From Gordonia hankookensis (GTDB lineage Bacteria; Actinomycetota; Actinomycetes; Mycobacteriales; Mycobacteriaceae): a stretch of 64,000 bases of DNA. Below the pieces are notes generated by a model. It saw only the letters and a program-made list of their open reading frames with translations, did not search any database and was not told where the DNA came from. Below are positions 40,572-51,232 of this stretch, one piece after another. Both the position numbers and the translations under genes were made by a program. The stretch's first letter is position 1; each line of letters opens with the position of its first letter. The stretch covers positions 62,001 through 126,000 of the forward strand of contig NZ_JACWMS010000006.1 in NCBI RefSeq assembly GCF_014673215.1, written 5' to 3'.

Positions 40572-41656
40572 GTGAGTATCGCCCGACCTCGCCCGACCCT
40601 CGCCGTCGTCGGTGGCGGCGTCATCGGGCTGACGAGTGCGCTCGCCGCGGTCGACGCAGGCCACCGGGTCACGGTCCACGATGCGGGCACCGCCGATCGC
40701 GCGGCCTGGGTGGCTGCAGGCATGCTCGGCTCCCTCGGCGAGGGTCACCCCGGCGAGGACGACCTGCTCGCTCTGTCTGCGGCATCGGTGAGGCGCTGGC
40801 CGGATCTGGTGGCACGTCTGGGCGATCCGACGGTGATGGCCGCCACCGAGTCGTTGTTCGTGGCGGCGTCGTCGGCAGATGCCGAGTATCTCGCGAACCT
40901 CGCCGAGTTCGTCTGGTCTCGCGCGCCCCGCTCGCAGGATGATCTGCGGCGGGTCGACCTCGCCGAGATCCGTCGACGCGAACCGGGACTGAGCTCACGC
41001 CTGCACAGCGGATACCTGGTGGTCGGGGAGGGCGCGGTGGACAATCGCAGGCTGCTGACCCGACTTCGCGACGCCCTCGTCGGGGCGGGAGTGCATTTCG
41101 TCGACGAGCGAGTGGGCGATCTCGACGACGTCGACGCCGACCAGATCCTCGTGGCCGCAGGCCTGGGCACACGCTCGCTGGTCCCCGACGTGGCACTCCA
41201 CGCCGCGAAGGGCGAGATCCTGCGGCTGCGTCGGACACGATGGTCGGTGGCCCAGCCCGCCCGTGTGATCCGCGCCCGGATGCATGGTCGGCAGGTCTAT
41301 CTCGTACCCCGCGACGACGGGATCGTCGTCGGCGCAACCCAATACGAGCCGCTCGACGAGAGTGATGCGGCGCCCGAGGTCGGTGGTGTGAGCGACCTGC
41401 TCGCCGATGCCGTCGACCTGATGCCCGGTTTGCGCACCTACCGACTCGTCGAGGCCGCCGCGGGTCTGCGGCCCGGTACCGCCGACGGGCTGCCGATCAT
41501 CCGGCGCGTCGACGACCGGGTGGTCGTGGCGACCGGGCACGGTCGCAACGGAATCCTGTTGGCGCCCTATACCGCCGACAAGGTTCTCGAGCTGCTGACG
41601 GACGGATGGGTCGCTGCAGGCGAACTCAGCAGCACCACGGAAGGAGTGGAGCCATC

Positions 41657-41660
<4 letters not shown>
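40572..41660 (+). CDS. thiO: glycine oxidase ThiO
   Basis: FAD enzyme that oxidises glycine to the imine (dehydroglycine) used by ThiG in thiazole synthesis. The 362-residue DAO-family protein has the dinucleotide motif VVGGGVIGLTSALAA near residues 11-25, AAGMLGSLGEGHPGE, LVAAGLGTRSL, AKGEILRLR and the C-terminal GLRPGTADGLPIIRR...GHGRNGILLAP flavin-contact region. GTG 40572 is chosen because the GGAAGG of the TPP riboswitch is correctly spaced; the ATG at 40545 is inside the aptamer. The stop overlaps the thiS start (ATGA). Confidence 0.93.
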
Positions 41661-42629
<969 letters not shown>

Positions 42630-42651
42630 CTCGTCGATCGCGCCCGGGGCG

Positions 42652-42942
42652 TCAGGCGGACTCGACCCGCCACATCTGCGTTCGCGCGACGCACCTGTCG
42701 CGACGCCGGGCCATCGCCTGCCGGCGTGAATCCTGCATGTAGGAGTCGAATGCCGCCTCGTCGGCGAACTCGATGATCTGCGTCTCGAGCGGATGGTCGG
42801 CATCCCCGTCGACGTTGCGTAGGCGGGTGAGCACGCGACCCCGGTGCTCGTCGACCAATCGCAGGACATCGTCCTCGTAGGCGTGCAATTCCGACTCGTG
42901 GCCGGTGACCGGCCAGAGCAGCACTGTGAACGTCGTCGGCAT
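42652..42942 (-). CDS. small dimeric alpha/beta-barrel protein (DUF1330/ABM-like)
   Basis: A 96-residue protein with a ferredoxin-like beta-alpha-beta pattern: TFTVLLWPV, a helix around HAYEDDVLRLVDEH, the strand ETQIIEFADEAAFDSYMQDSRRQ and a final TQMWRVE strand. This is the dimeric barrel shape of DUF1330 and antibiotic-biosynthesis-monooxygenase families. ATG 42942 has TAGGGT 6 nt upstream. It is divergent from an ABC-2 exporter operon and convergent with thiG. Function unknown. Confidence 0.72.
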   Translation of the reverse strand: MPTTFTVLLWPVTGHESELHAYEDDVLRLVDEHRGRVLTRLRNVDGDADHPLETQIIEFADEAAFDSYMQDSRRQAMARRRDRCVARTQMWRVESA

Positions 42943-42948
42943 GGGCAC

Positions 42949-43005
42949 ACCCTATGACGACAGGCGGTGTGGAGTGCGCCCGGTGAGTGCGGAGATGTCT
43001 ATGGT
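42949..43005. promoter_or_regulatory. divergent -10 elements for two leaderless genes
   Basis: Minus-strand TAGGGT (42954-42949) lies 6 nt before the ATG at 42942; plus-strand TATGGT (43000-43005) lies 6 nt before the GTG at 43012. Confidence 0.45.
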
Positions 43006-43011
43006 CGAGGT

Positions 43012-43974
43012 GTGCTGACAGTCGAGAAGCTGACCAAGGACTTCGGGCGGACGCGTGCCGTCGACGATCTGTCCTTCCACGTCCGGCCCGGGGTGGTGAC
43101 AGGGTTCCTCGGCCCGAACGGGGCGGGCAAATCCACGACGATGCGCATGATGCTCGGACTGGATCGACCGACCTCGGGGACCGCGACCATCGATGGTCGC
43201 CCGTATCGCGAACTCGACCATCCGCTGCGACAGGTCGGTGCGCTGCTCGACGCCGGATGGGTGCACCCCAATCGCAGCGCCAGGTCGCATCTGCGCTGGA
43301 TGGCGGCCTCCAGCAGCATCCCGGCGCGCCGGGTCGACGAGGTGATCGAGATGGTCGGCCTCACATCGGTCGCCACCAAACGCGCGGGCGGATTCTCGCT
43401 CGGGATGAAGCAACGGCTCGGACTCGCCGGTGCCCTGCTCGGCGACCCGCACACACTGCTGTTCGACGAGCCGGTCAACGGATTGGATCCGGAGGGCATC
43501 GTCTGGATTCGCAACTTCATGCGGCATCTGGCCGGGCAGGGCCGCACCGTCCTGGTGTCGAGCCACCTCCTCACCGAGATGTCGCTGACCGCCGACCATC
43601 TGGTGGTGATCGGCCAGGGACGACTGATCGCCGACTGCTCGGTCGGCGAGTTCACCAGCCGTGCGTCGAGCAGTGTGCGGGTACGAAGCCCTCGACTGCC
43701 GGACCTGCACCGGGTGCTCGCCGAGGCAGGTCTGAACGTCGTGCCCCTCACCGCATCCGACGGCCGCCCGGCGCTGACCGTCGCCGATGTCACCACCGAC
43801 CAGGTGGGTGATCTCGCGGGTCAGGCCGGGATCGCGTTGCACGAGCTCACCGGCACGAGTGCATCGCTCGAAGAGGTCTTCATGTCGATGACCGCCGGCG
43901 CGGTCCAGTATCAGGGCGGCGGCCCTCCCGCCGGGCCCGGAATCGACCCGCGAACCCAGGGAGGCCCGCGATGA
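43012..43974 (+). CDS. ABC transporter ATP-binding protein (ABC-2 exporter)
   Basis: A 320-residue ATPase: Walker A GFLGPNGAGKSTTMRMMLG, signature FSLGMKQRLGLAGALLG, Walker B HTLLFDEPVNGLDPEG and the H-loop VLVSSHLLTEM. The C-terminal 100 residues are the extra domain typical of DrrA/NodI-like exporters. GTG 43012 is chosen from the TATGGT hexamer 6 nt upstream and gives the standard VEKLTKDFG start. The stop overlaps the permease start by 4 nt. The signature is LSLGM-like rather than canonical LSGGQ, which is common in this subfamily. Confidence 0.93.
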   Translation: MLTVEKLTKDFGRTRAVDDLSFHVRPGVVTGFLGPNGAGKSTTMRMMLGLDRPTSGTATIDGRPYRELDHPLRQVGALLDAGWVHPNRSARSHLRWMAASSSIPARRVDEVIEMVGLTSVATKRAGGFSLGMKQRLGLAGALLGDPHTLLFDEPVNGLDPEGIVWIRNFMRHLAGQGRTVLVSSHLLTEMSLTADHLVVIGQGRLIADCSVGEFTSRASSSVRVRSPRLPDLHRVLAEAGLNVVPLTASDGRPALTVADVTTDQVGDLAGQAGIALHELTGTSASLEEVFMSMTAGAVQYQGGGPPAGPGIDPRTQGGPR

Positions 43975-44723
43975 TCGCCGCGATGAACGCCGAACGCATC
44001 AAGCTGACGTCGACGCGGTCGCCGTACTGGTGCATCGCCGTGGTCGTCGTGCTCGCGGTCGCCGTCGCCGCGCTCACCGGGGCGACCTCGACGGCGCCGT
44101 TGGGACCGTCGCCGGGCGAGTCCGCATGGACCGCGCTGATCGGCCTGAACGCCTTCGGCGTGCTCGTGCTGATGATCATGGCCGTGCTGGCGGTGACCAG
44201 CGAGTACCGGTTCGGCACCATCCGGACCACCTTCCAGGCGATCCCGAAGCGATCCACCGTCCTGCTCGCCAAGGCCGGTGTGTTCGGTGCGCTCGCCGTG
44301 GCGGTCACGCTGGTGCTCGCGGTTGTCGGCATCTTCTTGGTGCGTGGCCTCGCCGGTTCGTCGAGCGGCATCGAACTCGGCGATCCCGGCGTGGTGCGGC
44401 AGATCTGGGGTACCCCGGTGATCGCCGCGCTCTATGTCCTGATCGGACTCGGGGTCGGCGCCATCGTCCGGCACACGGCAGGGGCGATCGTGATCGTGCT
44501 GATCTGGAATCTGGCCCTCGAGTCGATCCTGTCCATCCTGCCCAAGGTGGGTGAGCACATCGCGCCGTTCCTGCCGTTCGCCAACGGTTCCCGCTTCCTG
44601 AACGAGGGCGCCGGTGACACCCAATACCACTGGAACATCTACGGATCGCTGATCTACTTCGCCGTCTTCGCGGTCATCGTCTTCATGATCGGCATCGTGA
44701 TGACCGAGCGCCGCGACGCATAG
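43971..44723 (+). CDS. ABC-2 type permease
   Basis: A 250-residue membrane protein with six hydrophobic segments, beginning MNAERIKLTSTRSPYWCI, the usual N-terminal amphipathic entry of actinobacterial ABC-2 permeases, and including TSEYRFGTIRTTFQAIPKR after the second helix. It overlaps the ATPase gene by 4 nt, with GGGAGG upstream, so the two make one exporter. Substrate unknown. Confidence 0.87.
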   Translation: MIAAMNAERIKLTSTRSPYWCIAVVVVLAVAVAALTGATSTAPLGPSPGESAWTALIGLNAFGVLVLMIMAVLAVTSEYRFGTIRTTFQAIPKRSTVLLAKAGVFGALAVAVTLVLAVVGIFLVRGLAGSSSGIELGDPGVVRQIWGTPVIAALYVLIGLGVGAIVRHTAGAIVIVLIWNLALESILSILPKVGEHIAPFLPFANGSRFLNEGAGDTQYHWNIYGSLIYFAVFAVIVFMIGIVMTERRDA

Positions 44724-44760
44724 CGATCGAATCGCGGTGTCGTCGACCGGGCAATGCGAC

Positions 44761-44766
44761 TAAAAT
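44761..44766 (+). promoter_or_regulatory. -10 element TAAAAT for leaderless LuxR-LAL gene
   Basis: TAAAAT is 6 nt before the ATG at 44773. A GCGAT-CGA-ATCGC dyad (44723-44735) just after the previous stop may be a short terminator or operator. Confidence 0.5.
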
Positions 44767-44772
44767 CCCCAC

Positions 44773-47388
44773 ATGTCCTCGAACTGGCCTCTGGTCGAGC
44801 GCGAGAAAGAGTTCCGCATCATCGAATCCGCGCTACGCGGTGAGACGACTGCGTGCGGAGTCGTGCTCACCGGCGATTCGGGGGTCGGCAAGACGACGCT
44901 GGCACGTCACGTCACGGCCGCACTCGACGGCGGCGTGCGGTGGGTCGCGGGGACCGAGTCGGCCAGGAGCATCCCGCTCGGGGTGTTCGCACACCTGGTG
45001 GGACCGGCGACGACCAGCGATCCGGTGACGTATCTGGCCGCGGCGCGGGAATCCCTGCTCGCCGACGGGAACGTCGTGATCGGTGTGGACGACGCCCACC
45101 TCCTCGACGAGCTGTCGGCGACCCTGCTGCACCAGCTCGCCATCGACCGCGCGGTGCACATCGTCGCGACGGTCCGCAGCGGCGAGGCGGTGCCGGATGC
45201 GGTGACCTCGCTGTGGAAGGACAACCACCTCACGCGGATCACGTTGTCGCCATTCACCAAACAGCAGAGCGTCGAGCTCATCGAATCGGTTCTGGGCGGG
45301 CAGCTCGAGGGGCTGTCGGCTGACCTCATGTGGGAGGCGTCGGGTGGTAACGCGCTGTTCCTGCGGCATCTCGTCGAGGGTGCCCGGCAGGCCGACACGC
45401 TCCGCCAGGTGAACGGTGTGTGGCAGTTGCGCGGCCGGGCCGCGATCACCTCGGAGCTCGCGTCGTTACTGGAGAGCCGCATCGAACAGCTCGACGACGA
45501 GGTGCTGAATGTGCTGAAGTACCTTGCCCTCTGCGAACCGCTGGACATCGAGATCCTCTCCGAGCTGGCCGGTGAGGAGGCCGTCGAGGAGTCCGAGATC
45601 GCCGGTCTGGTCCGTATCGCGCGGGATGGCCGCAGCCTGCAGGTCCGCTACAACCATCCGCTGTTCGGCGAGGTCATCCGGCACCGGCTCGGGCTGGTGT
45701 CGTCGCGACGACTGCGCGGGCGACTGGTCAAGGCCCTGCGTGCGAAGGGTGCGGAGAGTCCCGCGGAACGCATCCGGCTCGCCGACCTCGCCCTGGAAAG
45801 CGACGTTGGCGTCGATCCGGAACTGATGAGCGCGGCCGCGCGCGACGCCCTCGGATTCGCCAACGCCCCGCTCGGCGAGCGGTTCGCACGTGCCGCTGCG
45901 GCCGAGGGGAAGGGAGGTGTCGGGGCGGCCGAACCGCTCGCCCGGGCACTGATGTGGCAGGGGTATGCCGAAGAGGCGGAAGAGGTGCTGGCCGCCTTCC
46001 GCCCGACGGAGCTCAGCGAGTTGGAGCTGGTGCTCTGGGGCGGAATGCGATTCGGCAATCTCTTCTGGGCACTCGGTGATGCCGATCGCGCCGATCCGGT
46101 GCTGGACATGTTGCGCGAGAAGGTGACCGACCCCAATCTTTCGCTGGTGGTCAAGGGATATGCCTCGGCGCGTGCGGTGTTCGGCAATCGAATCGACGAT
46201 GCGATCGCACTGTCCGACGACGTCCTCGGTTCGCCGAACCCATCCCCATGGGCGGTGGAGTGGGCGGTCTTCGGCGGGGGTCTCTCGCGCGCACTGTCGG
46301 GTCGCGGTGACGAGGTCGCCGAACTCGCCGCGCGGGCGCGTACCGCGGAGACGACGACCGACGGATTGCTCAGGTTCCCAACCGGTTTGGGCGAGATCCT
46401 GGCACTGACGCTCACCGGCCGGCTGGACGAGGCCGATGCCCGGGCGCAGCGGTATGTCGCGTTCTCGAACGTCGGTCAGTATCTGGGCTGGGGGATGGCG
46501 GGCATCCTGGTGTCGGTGGTGGAACTGGCGCGCGGCGACAGCCGCGCGGTGGCCCGGCGTATGGAGCAGACCCTGGCGACCCTCGACAGCGGCCGCGCCG
46601 CCGAATCCTGGAACTATCCGGCACAGTTCTATCTCGTCCAGGCGCTCAGCGCAGCCGGTCGCATCGAGCGGGCCGAACGCGCATTACGTAGGGCGCAGGA
46701 CAGATTCGGCCGGCACATCGCGGTGTTCGGCCCGATGCTCGCCATCGCGAAGTCGTGGCAGGAGGCGGCCGCGGGCACGGTGTCGGTGGCGGCGCAGACC
46801 GCGGCCGGGGCGGCCGCCTCGGCGCAGGAGTCCGGGCAATACGCGATCGAGGCCGAGGCACTCCACTCGGCAGCCCGTTTCGGTGACTCCTCGGGTGCGC
46901 AACGTCTGCGGGAGCTGGCCGACCAGATCGACGGGCAGCTCACCGGGCTCTATGCGCGGCATGCGGAGGCACTGGCATCCGGCGACGCCGTCGAACTCGA
47001 TCTCTGCGCAACCGAACTCGAAGAGGCCGGTATGCGGCTGTCGGCGGCCGACGCGGCCGCCCAGGCGAGTGTCCTGCACGAGGCAGCCGGTCACCGCGCG
47101 GCGACGGTCGCCTCGGCGGCGGTGGCCAATCGCCTCGCCGCGGAGTGTGGCGGTCTGCGGACGCCCGCGCTGGTCGAGGCGGCGCAGCCACTTCCGTTGA
47201 CCACCCGCGAGCGCGAGATCGCCAATCTGGTGGCCGCGGGACTGTCCAACAAGGAGATCGCCGGGCGCCTGACGGTATCGGTGCGGACGGTCGAGGGACA
47301 CATCTATCGGGCCTGCACGAAACTCGACGTCGCCGACCGGTCCGAGATCGCCGCCCTGCTGCTCAAGGCGAATGCGGGCACCACCTGA
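44773..47388 (+). CDS. LuxR-family ATPase regulator (LAL/MalT-like)
   Basis: An 871-residue signal-transduction ATPase with HTH. The N-terminal AAA/NB-ARC-like domain has Walker A LTGDSGVGKTTLARH near residues 32-46 and Walker B NVVIGVDDAHLLD. A long Ala/Leu/Glu-rich helical repeat region covers about 330-800. The C-terminal LuxR HTH is at about 809-865 (LTTREREIANLVAAGLSNKEIA, RTVEGHIYRACTKL). The target is unknown. The neighbouring lipid-synthesis operon is 113 bp downstream on the same strand and may have its own promoter. The ATG is set by TAAAAT 6 nt upstream. Confidence 0.9.
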   Translation: MSSNWPLVEREKEFRIIESALRGETTACGVVLTGDSGVGKTTLARHVTAALDGGVRWVAGTESARSIPLGVFAHLVGPATTSDPVTYLAAARESLLADGNVVIGVDDAHLLDELSATLLHQLAIDRAVHIVATVRSGEAVPDAVTSLWKDNHLTRITLSPFTKQQSVELIESVLGGQLEGLSADLMWEASGGNALFLRHLVEGARQADTLRQVNGVWQLRGRAAITSELASLLESRIEQLDDEVLNVLKYLALCEPLDIEILSELAGEEAVEESEIAGLVRIARDGRSLQVRYNHPLFGEVIRHRLGLVSSRRLRGRLVKALRAKGAESPAERIRLADLALESDVGVDPELMSAAARDALGFANAPLGERFARAAAAEGKGGVGAAEPLARALMWQGYAEEAEEVLAAFRPTELSELELVLWGGMRFGNLFWALGDADRADPVLDMLREKVTDPNLSLVVKGYASARAVFGNRIDDAIALSDDVLGSPNPSPWAVEWAVFGGGLSRALSGRGDEVAELAARARTAETTTDGLLRFPTGLGEILALTLTGRLDEADARAQRYVAFSNVGQYLGWGMAGILVSVVELARGDSRAVARRMEQTLATLDSGRAAESWNYPAQFYLVQALSAAGRIERAERALRRAQDRFGRHIAVFGPMLAIAKSWQEAAAGTVSVAAQTAAGAAASAQESGQYAIEAEALHSAARFGDSSGAQRLRELADQIDGQLTGLYARHAEALASGDAVELDLCATELEEAGMRLSAADAAAQASVLHEAAGHRAATVASAAVANRLAAECGGLRTPALVEAAQPLPLTTREREIANLVAAGLSNKEIAGRLTVSVRTVEGHIYRACTKLDVADRSEIAALLLKANAGTT

Positions 47389-47501
47389 GCACGGTCTGGG
47401 CTCTGTCTCGTCGAACCCGTCATGGGTGGGTCGATCTGGGGCCACAATGAGCGCAACCGGTCCGGATCGTCGGGCTCGGGAGGCGCGAGAGGTGGTAAGT
47501 C

Positions 47502-49751
47502 GTGGGCGACTCGTTGGTGCTCGCGGAGGTGCGCACGGCATGTGAGCTGCAGGCGGTGCGGGAATGGGCGGCGACCACCCATCCCGACGCCCCCGTGCGG
47601 GCACTGCGTGAGGTGGTCGCCGACGACCTGGACCCCGACACCGAGCTGATCCCCGCGCGTGCTGTCTGGCTGCCCGCGGTGCGGCAGGGGGAGCGTCGGG
47701 TGTCACTGGCGGACGTGCTGGTGCTCTCCAACCCTCGGCGGCCCATGGCGCTGCGGCAGAAGACCATCAAGAACAGGCGACCCGATCGGCTGCGCGTGGT
47801 GCAGGGGGAACCGGCGACGGTTGCCGAACTGCGTGCGCGCTACGTCAACGAGTTGGCCGAGGGGGAACCGTTCACCGCGTTCGTGTCGGTGCAGGCGTCG
47901 CTGTCGGCCGAGCGCGCCGAGCGTCAGATCGTCGGTGACCGGTACAAGGTGCCGAGGCTGGTCGCCGAACAGATCAGCTCGTCGGCTCGCTTCCAGGCCA
48001 AGGCTGCCAAACTCGCGGCCGAACTCGGTCGCCCGGCCGCGGCGGTGGTGCAGGAGGCGACCGACAAGATGTCGAACTTCGTCGCCACCCAGAGTCGTCT
48101 GATGGACGACGTCTTCTCGTCGGTCTTCAGCAACCTGCATGAACGGACCTGGACGGTGTCGGTCGACCTCGACACGTTGAACCGCCTGCGCACCATGAAC
48201 AAGTCGCACGGTCTCGTGTTCCTGCCGTCGCACCGCTCCTACGTCGACCCACTGGTGCTCGCCGAGGTCCTGCGCGGTCACGACTTCCCGCCGAATCTCG
48301 TCCTGGGCGGCAACAACCTGTCGTTCTGGCCGGTCGGGCCCATCGCCCGCCGGGCGGGGATGATCTTCATCCGTCGCAAGTTCGGCGGCGATCCCGTCTA
48401 CAAGTTCGCGATGCGGTCCTACCTGTCGTTCATCGTGGAGAAACGGTTCAACCTCGAGTGGTACATCGAGGGGGGCCGCAGCCGGACGGGAAAGCTCCGC
48501 AAACCGATGCTCGGTCTGCTCGCGTACGTGGTGGATGCGGTCGAGCAACTCGAGGACTCCGACGTGATGGTGGTGCCGACCTCGATCGTCTACGACCAGC
48601 TGCACGAGATCGGCGCAATGGCGGCCGAATCCGCGGGCGGCACCAAGAAGCCGGAGGGCATCACCTGGCTGCTGAAGTACGCGAAGGCACAGCGCAGTTA
48701 CCTCGGGGAGGCGCGGGTCCGCTTCGGAGAACCGTTCTCGCTGCGGCAGGCGCTGCGCGAGGCAGGCGAGGGCCGGGCCAGACTGGACAAGGTCGCGTTC
48801 AAGGTGATGGACGAGATCAATGCCGCCACACCGATCTCGGCGACCTCGCTCGCCGGCTTCGCGATCCTCGGTGCACGCGATCGCGCGTACACCGCGGCGG
48901 AGATCGAGGCGATCCTCGCGCCGTTGCTGGACTACATCGATCAGCGGGAGCTGCCCGGACCGGATCCGGCGCTGTGCCGCGGCGTCGGTCTGCGGCGCAC
49001 GCTACGGGAGCTCACCGACGCCGGGGTGCTGACCGCCTATGACGGCGGCACCGACACGGTCTGGTCGATCGCCCCCGGCAACCATGCCGTCGCCGCCTAC
49101 TACCGGAACGGGGCGCTGCATCATTTCGTCGATCGGGCGATCGTCGAGCTGGGATTGCTGGCCACTGCCGAAGGGGACCTCAATGTCGGCGAGGGTGGAT
49201 TGCTGCCGGCCGCTCAGCAGGAGGCCCTGCGGATCCGGGATCTGCTGAAGTTCGAGTTCTTCTTCCCGACCAAGGACGTCTTCCTGCATCGGCTCGGAGC
49301 CGAGCTCGATCTGGTCGCGCCCGGGTGGCGTGAGGTGTCGCCGACGCCGGAATGGACCGATCGGGTGCTGCACGACCATGCCGGCGCCCTGTTCGCGCGC
49401 CGCACCCTGCAGCCGTTCTTCGACGCCCAGCTGGTGGTGGCCGAACGGCTCGTCTGCCTCGGCGATGCATCGCTCGGCAAGGATCAGGTGCTCGCCGACT
49501 GCCTCGGCCTCGGCAGGCAACTGTCGCTGCAGGGCATCGTGCGCAGCAAGGACTCGGTCTCGACGGAGCTGTATGACGCGGCATATCAGCTGGCCGACAA
49601 CCGGGGACTCGTCCCCGACGACGGCACCGGTCCCGGTGACACCGACCTCGCGACCGCTCGGCAGAAGTGGCTCGACGAGGTGCGCTCGATGCGCGAACGG
49701 TTGCGGCGGATCGCGTGGATCGAGGCCGAGCAGGCGGGATTGCTGAGATGA
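47502..49751 (+). CDS. plsB: glycerol-3-phosphate 1-O-acyltransferase
   Basis: Membrane-associated enzyme that acylates glycerol-3-phosphate at sn-1, the first step of phospholipid and triacylglycerol synthesis. The 749-residue protein has the acyltransferase motifs LPSHRSYVDPLVL (HX4D near residue 244), GPIARRAGMIFIRR and YIEGGRSRTGKLRKP, plus the long PlsB C-terminal domain. GTG 47502 has AGAGGTGG upstream; a CACAAT hexamer at 47443-47448 may be the promoter. The stop overlaps the next gene (ATGA). The same three functions are clustered at Rv2482c-Rv2484c in M. tuberculosis, in the opposite order. Confidence 0.93.
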   Translation: MGDSLVLAEVRTACELQAVREWAATTHPDAPVRALREVVADDLDPDTELIPARAVWLPAVRQGERRVSLADVLVLSNPRRPMALRQKTIKNRRPDRLRVVQGEPATVAELRARYVNELAEGEPFTAFVSVQASLSAERAERQIVGDRYKVPRLVAEQISSSARFQAKAAKLAAELGRPAAAVVQEATDKMSNFVATQSRLMDDVFSSVFSNLHERTWTVSVDLDTLNRLRTMNKSHGLVFLPSHRSYVDPLVLAEVLRGHDFPPNLVLGGNNLSFWPVGPIARRAGMIFIRRKFGGDPVYKFAMRSYLSFIVEKRFNLEWYIEGGRSRTGKLRKPMLGLLAYVVDAVEQLEDSDVMVVPTSIVYDQLHEIGAMAAESAGGTKKPEGITWLLKYAKAQRSYLGEARVRFGEPFSLRQALREAGEGRARLDKVAFKVMDEINAATPISATSLAGFAILGARDRAYTAAEIEAILAPLLDYIDQRELPGPDPALCRGVGLRRTLRELTDAGVLTAYDGGTDTVWSIAPGNHAVAAYYRNGALHHFVDRAIVELGLLATAEGDLNVGEGGLLPAAQQEALRIRDLLKFEFFFPTKDVFLHRLGAELDLVAPGWREVSPTPEWTDRVLHDHAGALFARRTLQPFFDAQLVVAERLVCLGDASLGKDQVLADCLGLGRQLSLQGIVRSKDSVSTELYDAAYQLADNRGLVPDDGTGPGDTDLATARQKWLDEVRSMRERLRRIAWIEAEQAGLLR

Positions 49752-51232
49752 GCACGGTCGCGGACCGGCTGCGGGAGATCCGAGCGGCGCCGACCGGGAA
49801 GACGATCGGTGCGTTCTTCGATTACGACGGCACCCTCATCGATGGCTTCTCCGCGAGCGCGATCACGCGGGCCCGGGTGAAGAGTCTCGAATTCGGCCTC
49901 GGCGAACTCGGCAGCTTCCTGCTGATCGCGCTGCGCGGGGTGAAGTCCGAGCAGGACTATGCCGAAGTGCTGGAGGCGACCAGACCGACGTTCGCAGGCA
50001 AGACCTATGCCGAGATGCTCGCGTTCGGTGACGATCTGTTCCGACACGAGACCGCCTCGCATCTGCGTCCGCAGATGTGGCAGTTGCTGCGGGCGCATCG
50101 CGAGATGGGCCATCGGATCGTCATCGCGTCCTCGGCCACCCGCTTCCAGATCGACCCGATCGCCCGTGAGATCGAGGCCGACCACGCACTGGCGACCGAC
50201 GTCGAGGTGGTCGACGGGGTGCTCACCGGCGAGATCCTCGGGCGGCCGCTGTGGGGCCCTGGTAAGGCCGCCGCCGTGCGTGCATTGGCGCGCGAACACC
50301 AGATGGACCTCGACGCGTCGTTCGCCTACAGCGACGGCAACGAGGACATCCCCTACCTGGAGTCGGTCGGTCATCCGGCGGCGGTGTCACCCCGGTACGG
50401 CCTGCGCGCGGAGGCCCAGGCGCGGGGCTGGCCGATTCTCGACCTGCGCAACCCGAGCCACAACCGGTTGGCGATGGCGGCGCGGACGGGCGCGTTCTAC
50501 GGCTCCTTCATCGGGTCGGCGGCGCTCGGAGCCGCGGGCGGCCTCGTTCGCCGGGATCCGAATGTGCTCGTGGAGACGGCCATCCCGGCCGGGAACGATC
50601 TCGGACTGCGCATTGCCGGCGTCGGTGTGCGCATCCTGGACGGCGCCGAGTACCTGACGTCGAACCGCCCGTGCGTGTTCGTGTTCAACCATCAGTCCAA
50701 ACTCGACCTGCCCGTGATCATCCATCTGGTCCGCCGTGACGCGACGGGTGTCGCCAAGAAAGAGGTCAAGCGGGTGCCGGTGCTGGGGCAGATCCTCGAC
50801 GCGGCGGGCCTGGTCTTCATCGACCGGGCCGACGCAGGCAAGGCGATCGAGCAGATGCAGCCCGCGGTCCGCAAACTCCGCGACGAGGGTGTGTCGCTGG
50901 TGGTCGCGCCGGAGGGCACCCGGTCGTCGACGCCGCGGATCGGGCCGTTCAAGAAGGGGCCGTTCCACATCGCGATGCAGGCGGGTGTGCCGGTGGTGCC
51001 GGTGGTGCTGCGCAACACCGGTGAATTGATGTGGCGGGGTTCGCAATTGATCAAACCCGGCACGGTGGAGGTCAAGGTGTTGCCGCCGGTCGACACGTCG
51101 CAGTGGCGGCCGGAGGACGCAGGCGAGCATGCCGATGAGGTCCGGCAGATGTTCGTCGCGGCGCTGGCCGACTGGCCGGTCGAATCGTTCGAGGACGGTC
51201 GGATGACCCGAGCCGCGGGAGTGTGGGAGTGA
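49748..51232 (+). CDS. plsC: bifunctional HAD phosphatase-like / 1-acylglycerol-3-phosphate acyltransferase
   Basis: A 494-residue fusion. Residues about 18-240 are a HAD-IB (SerB-like) domain with FFDYDGTLIDG (Asp25, Asp27), IVIASSATRFQ and FAYSDGNEDIPYL. Residues about 290-490 are a PlsC domain with VFNHQSKLDLPV (NHX4D), VFIDRADAGKA and VVAPEGTRSS. The pair should make phosphatidate, and the HAD domain might dephosphorylate it or a related intermediate. This fusion resembles Rv2483c. The ATG overlaps the plsB stop by 4 nt, and its own end overlaps the WS/DGAT gene by 4 nt, so the operon is tightly coupled. Confidence 0.92.
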   Translation: MSTVADRLREIRAAPTGKTIGAFFDYDGTLIDGFSASAITRARVKSLEFGLGELGSFLLIALRGVKSEQDYAEVLEATRPTFAGKTYAEMLAFGDDLFRHETASHLRPQMWQLLRAHREMGHRIVIASSATRFQIDPIAREIEADHALATDVEVVDGVLTGEILGRPLWGPGKAAAVRALAREHQMDLDASFAYSDGNEDIPYLESVGHPAAVSPRYGLRAEAQARGWPILDLRNPSHNRLAMAARTGAFYGSFIGSAALGAAGGLVRRDPNVLVETAIPAGNDLGLRIAGVGVRILDGAEYLTSNRPCVFVFNHQSKLDLPVIIHLVRRDATGVAKKEVKRVPVLGQILDAAGLVFIDRADAGKAIEQMQPAVRKLRDEGVSLVVAPEGTRSSTPRIGPFKKGPFHIAMQAGVPVVPVVLRNTGELMWRGSQLIKPGTVEVKVLPPVDTSQWRPEDAGEHADEVRQMFVAALADWPVESFEDGRMTRAAGVWE

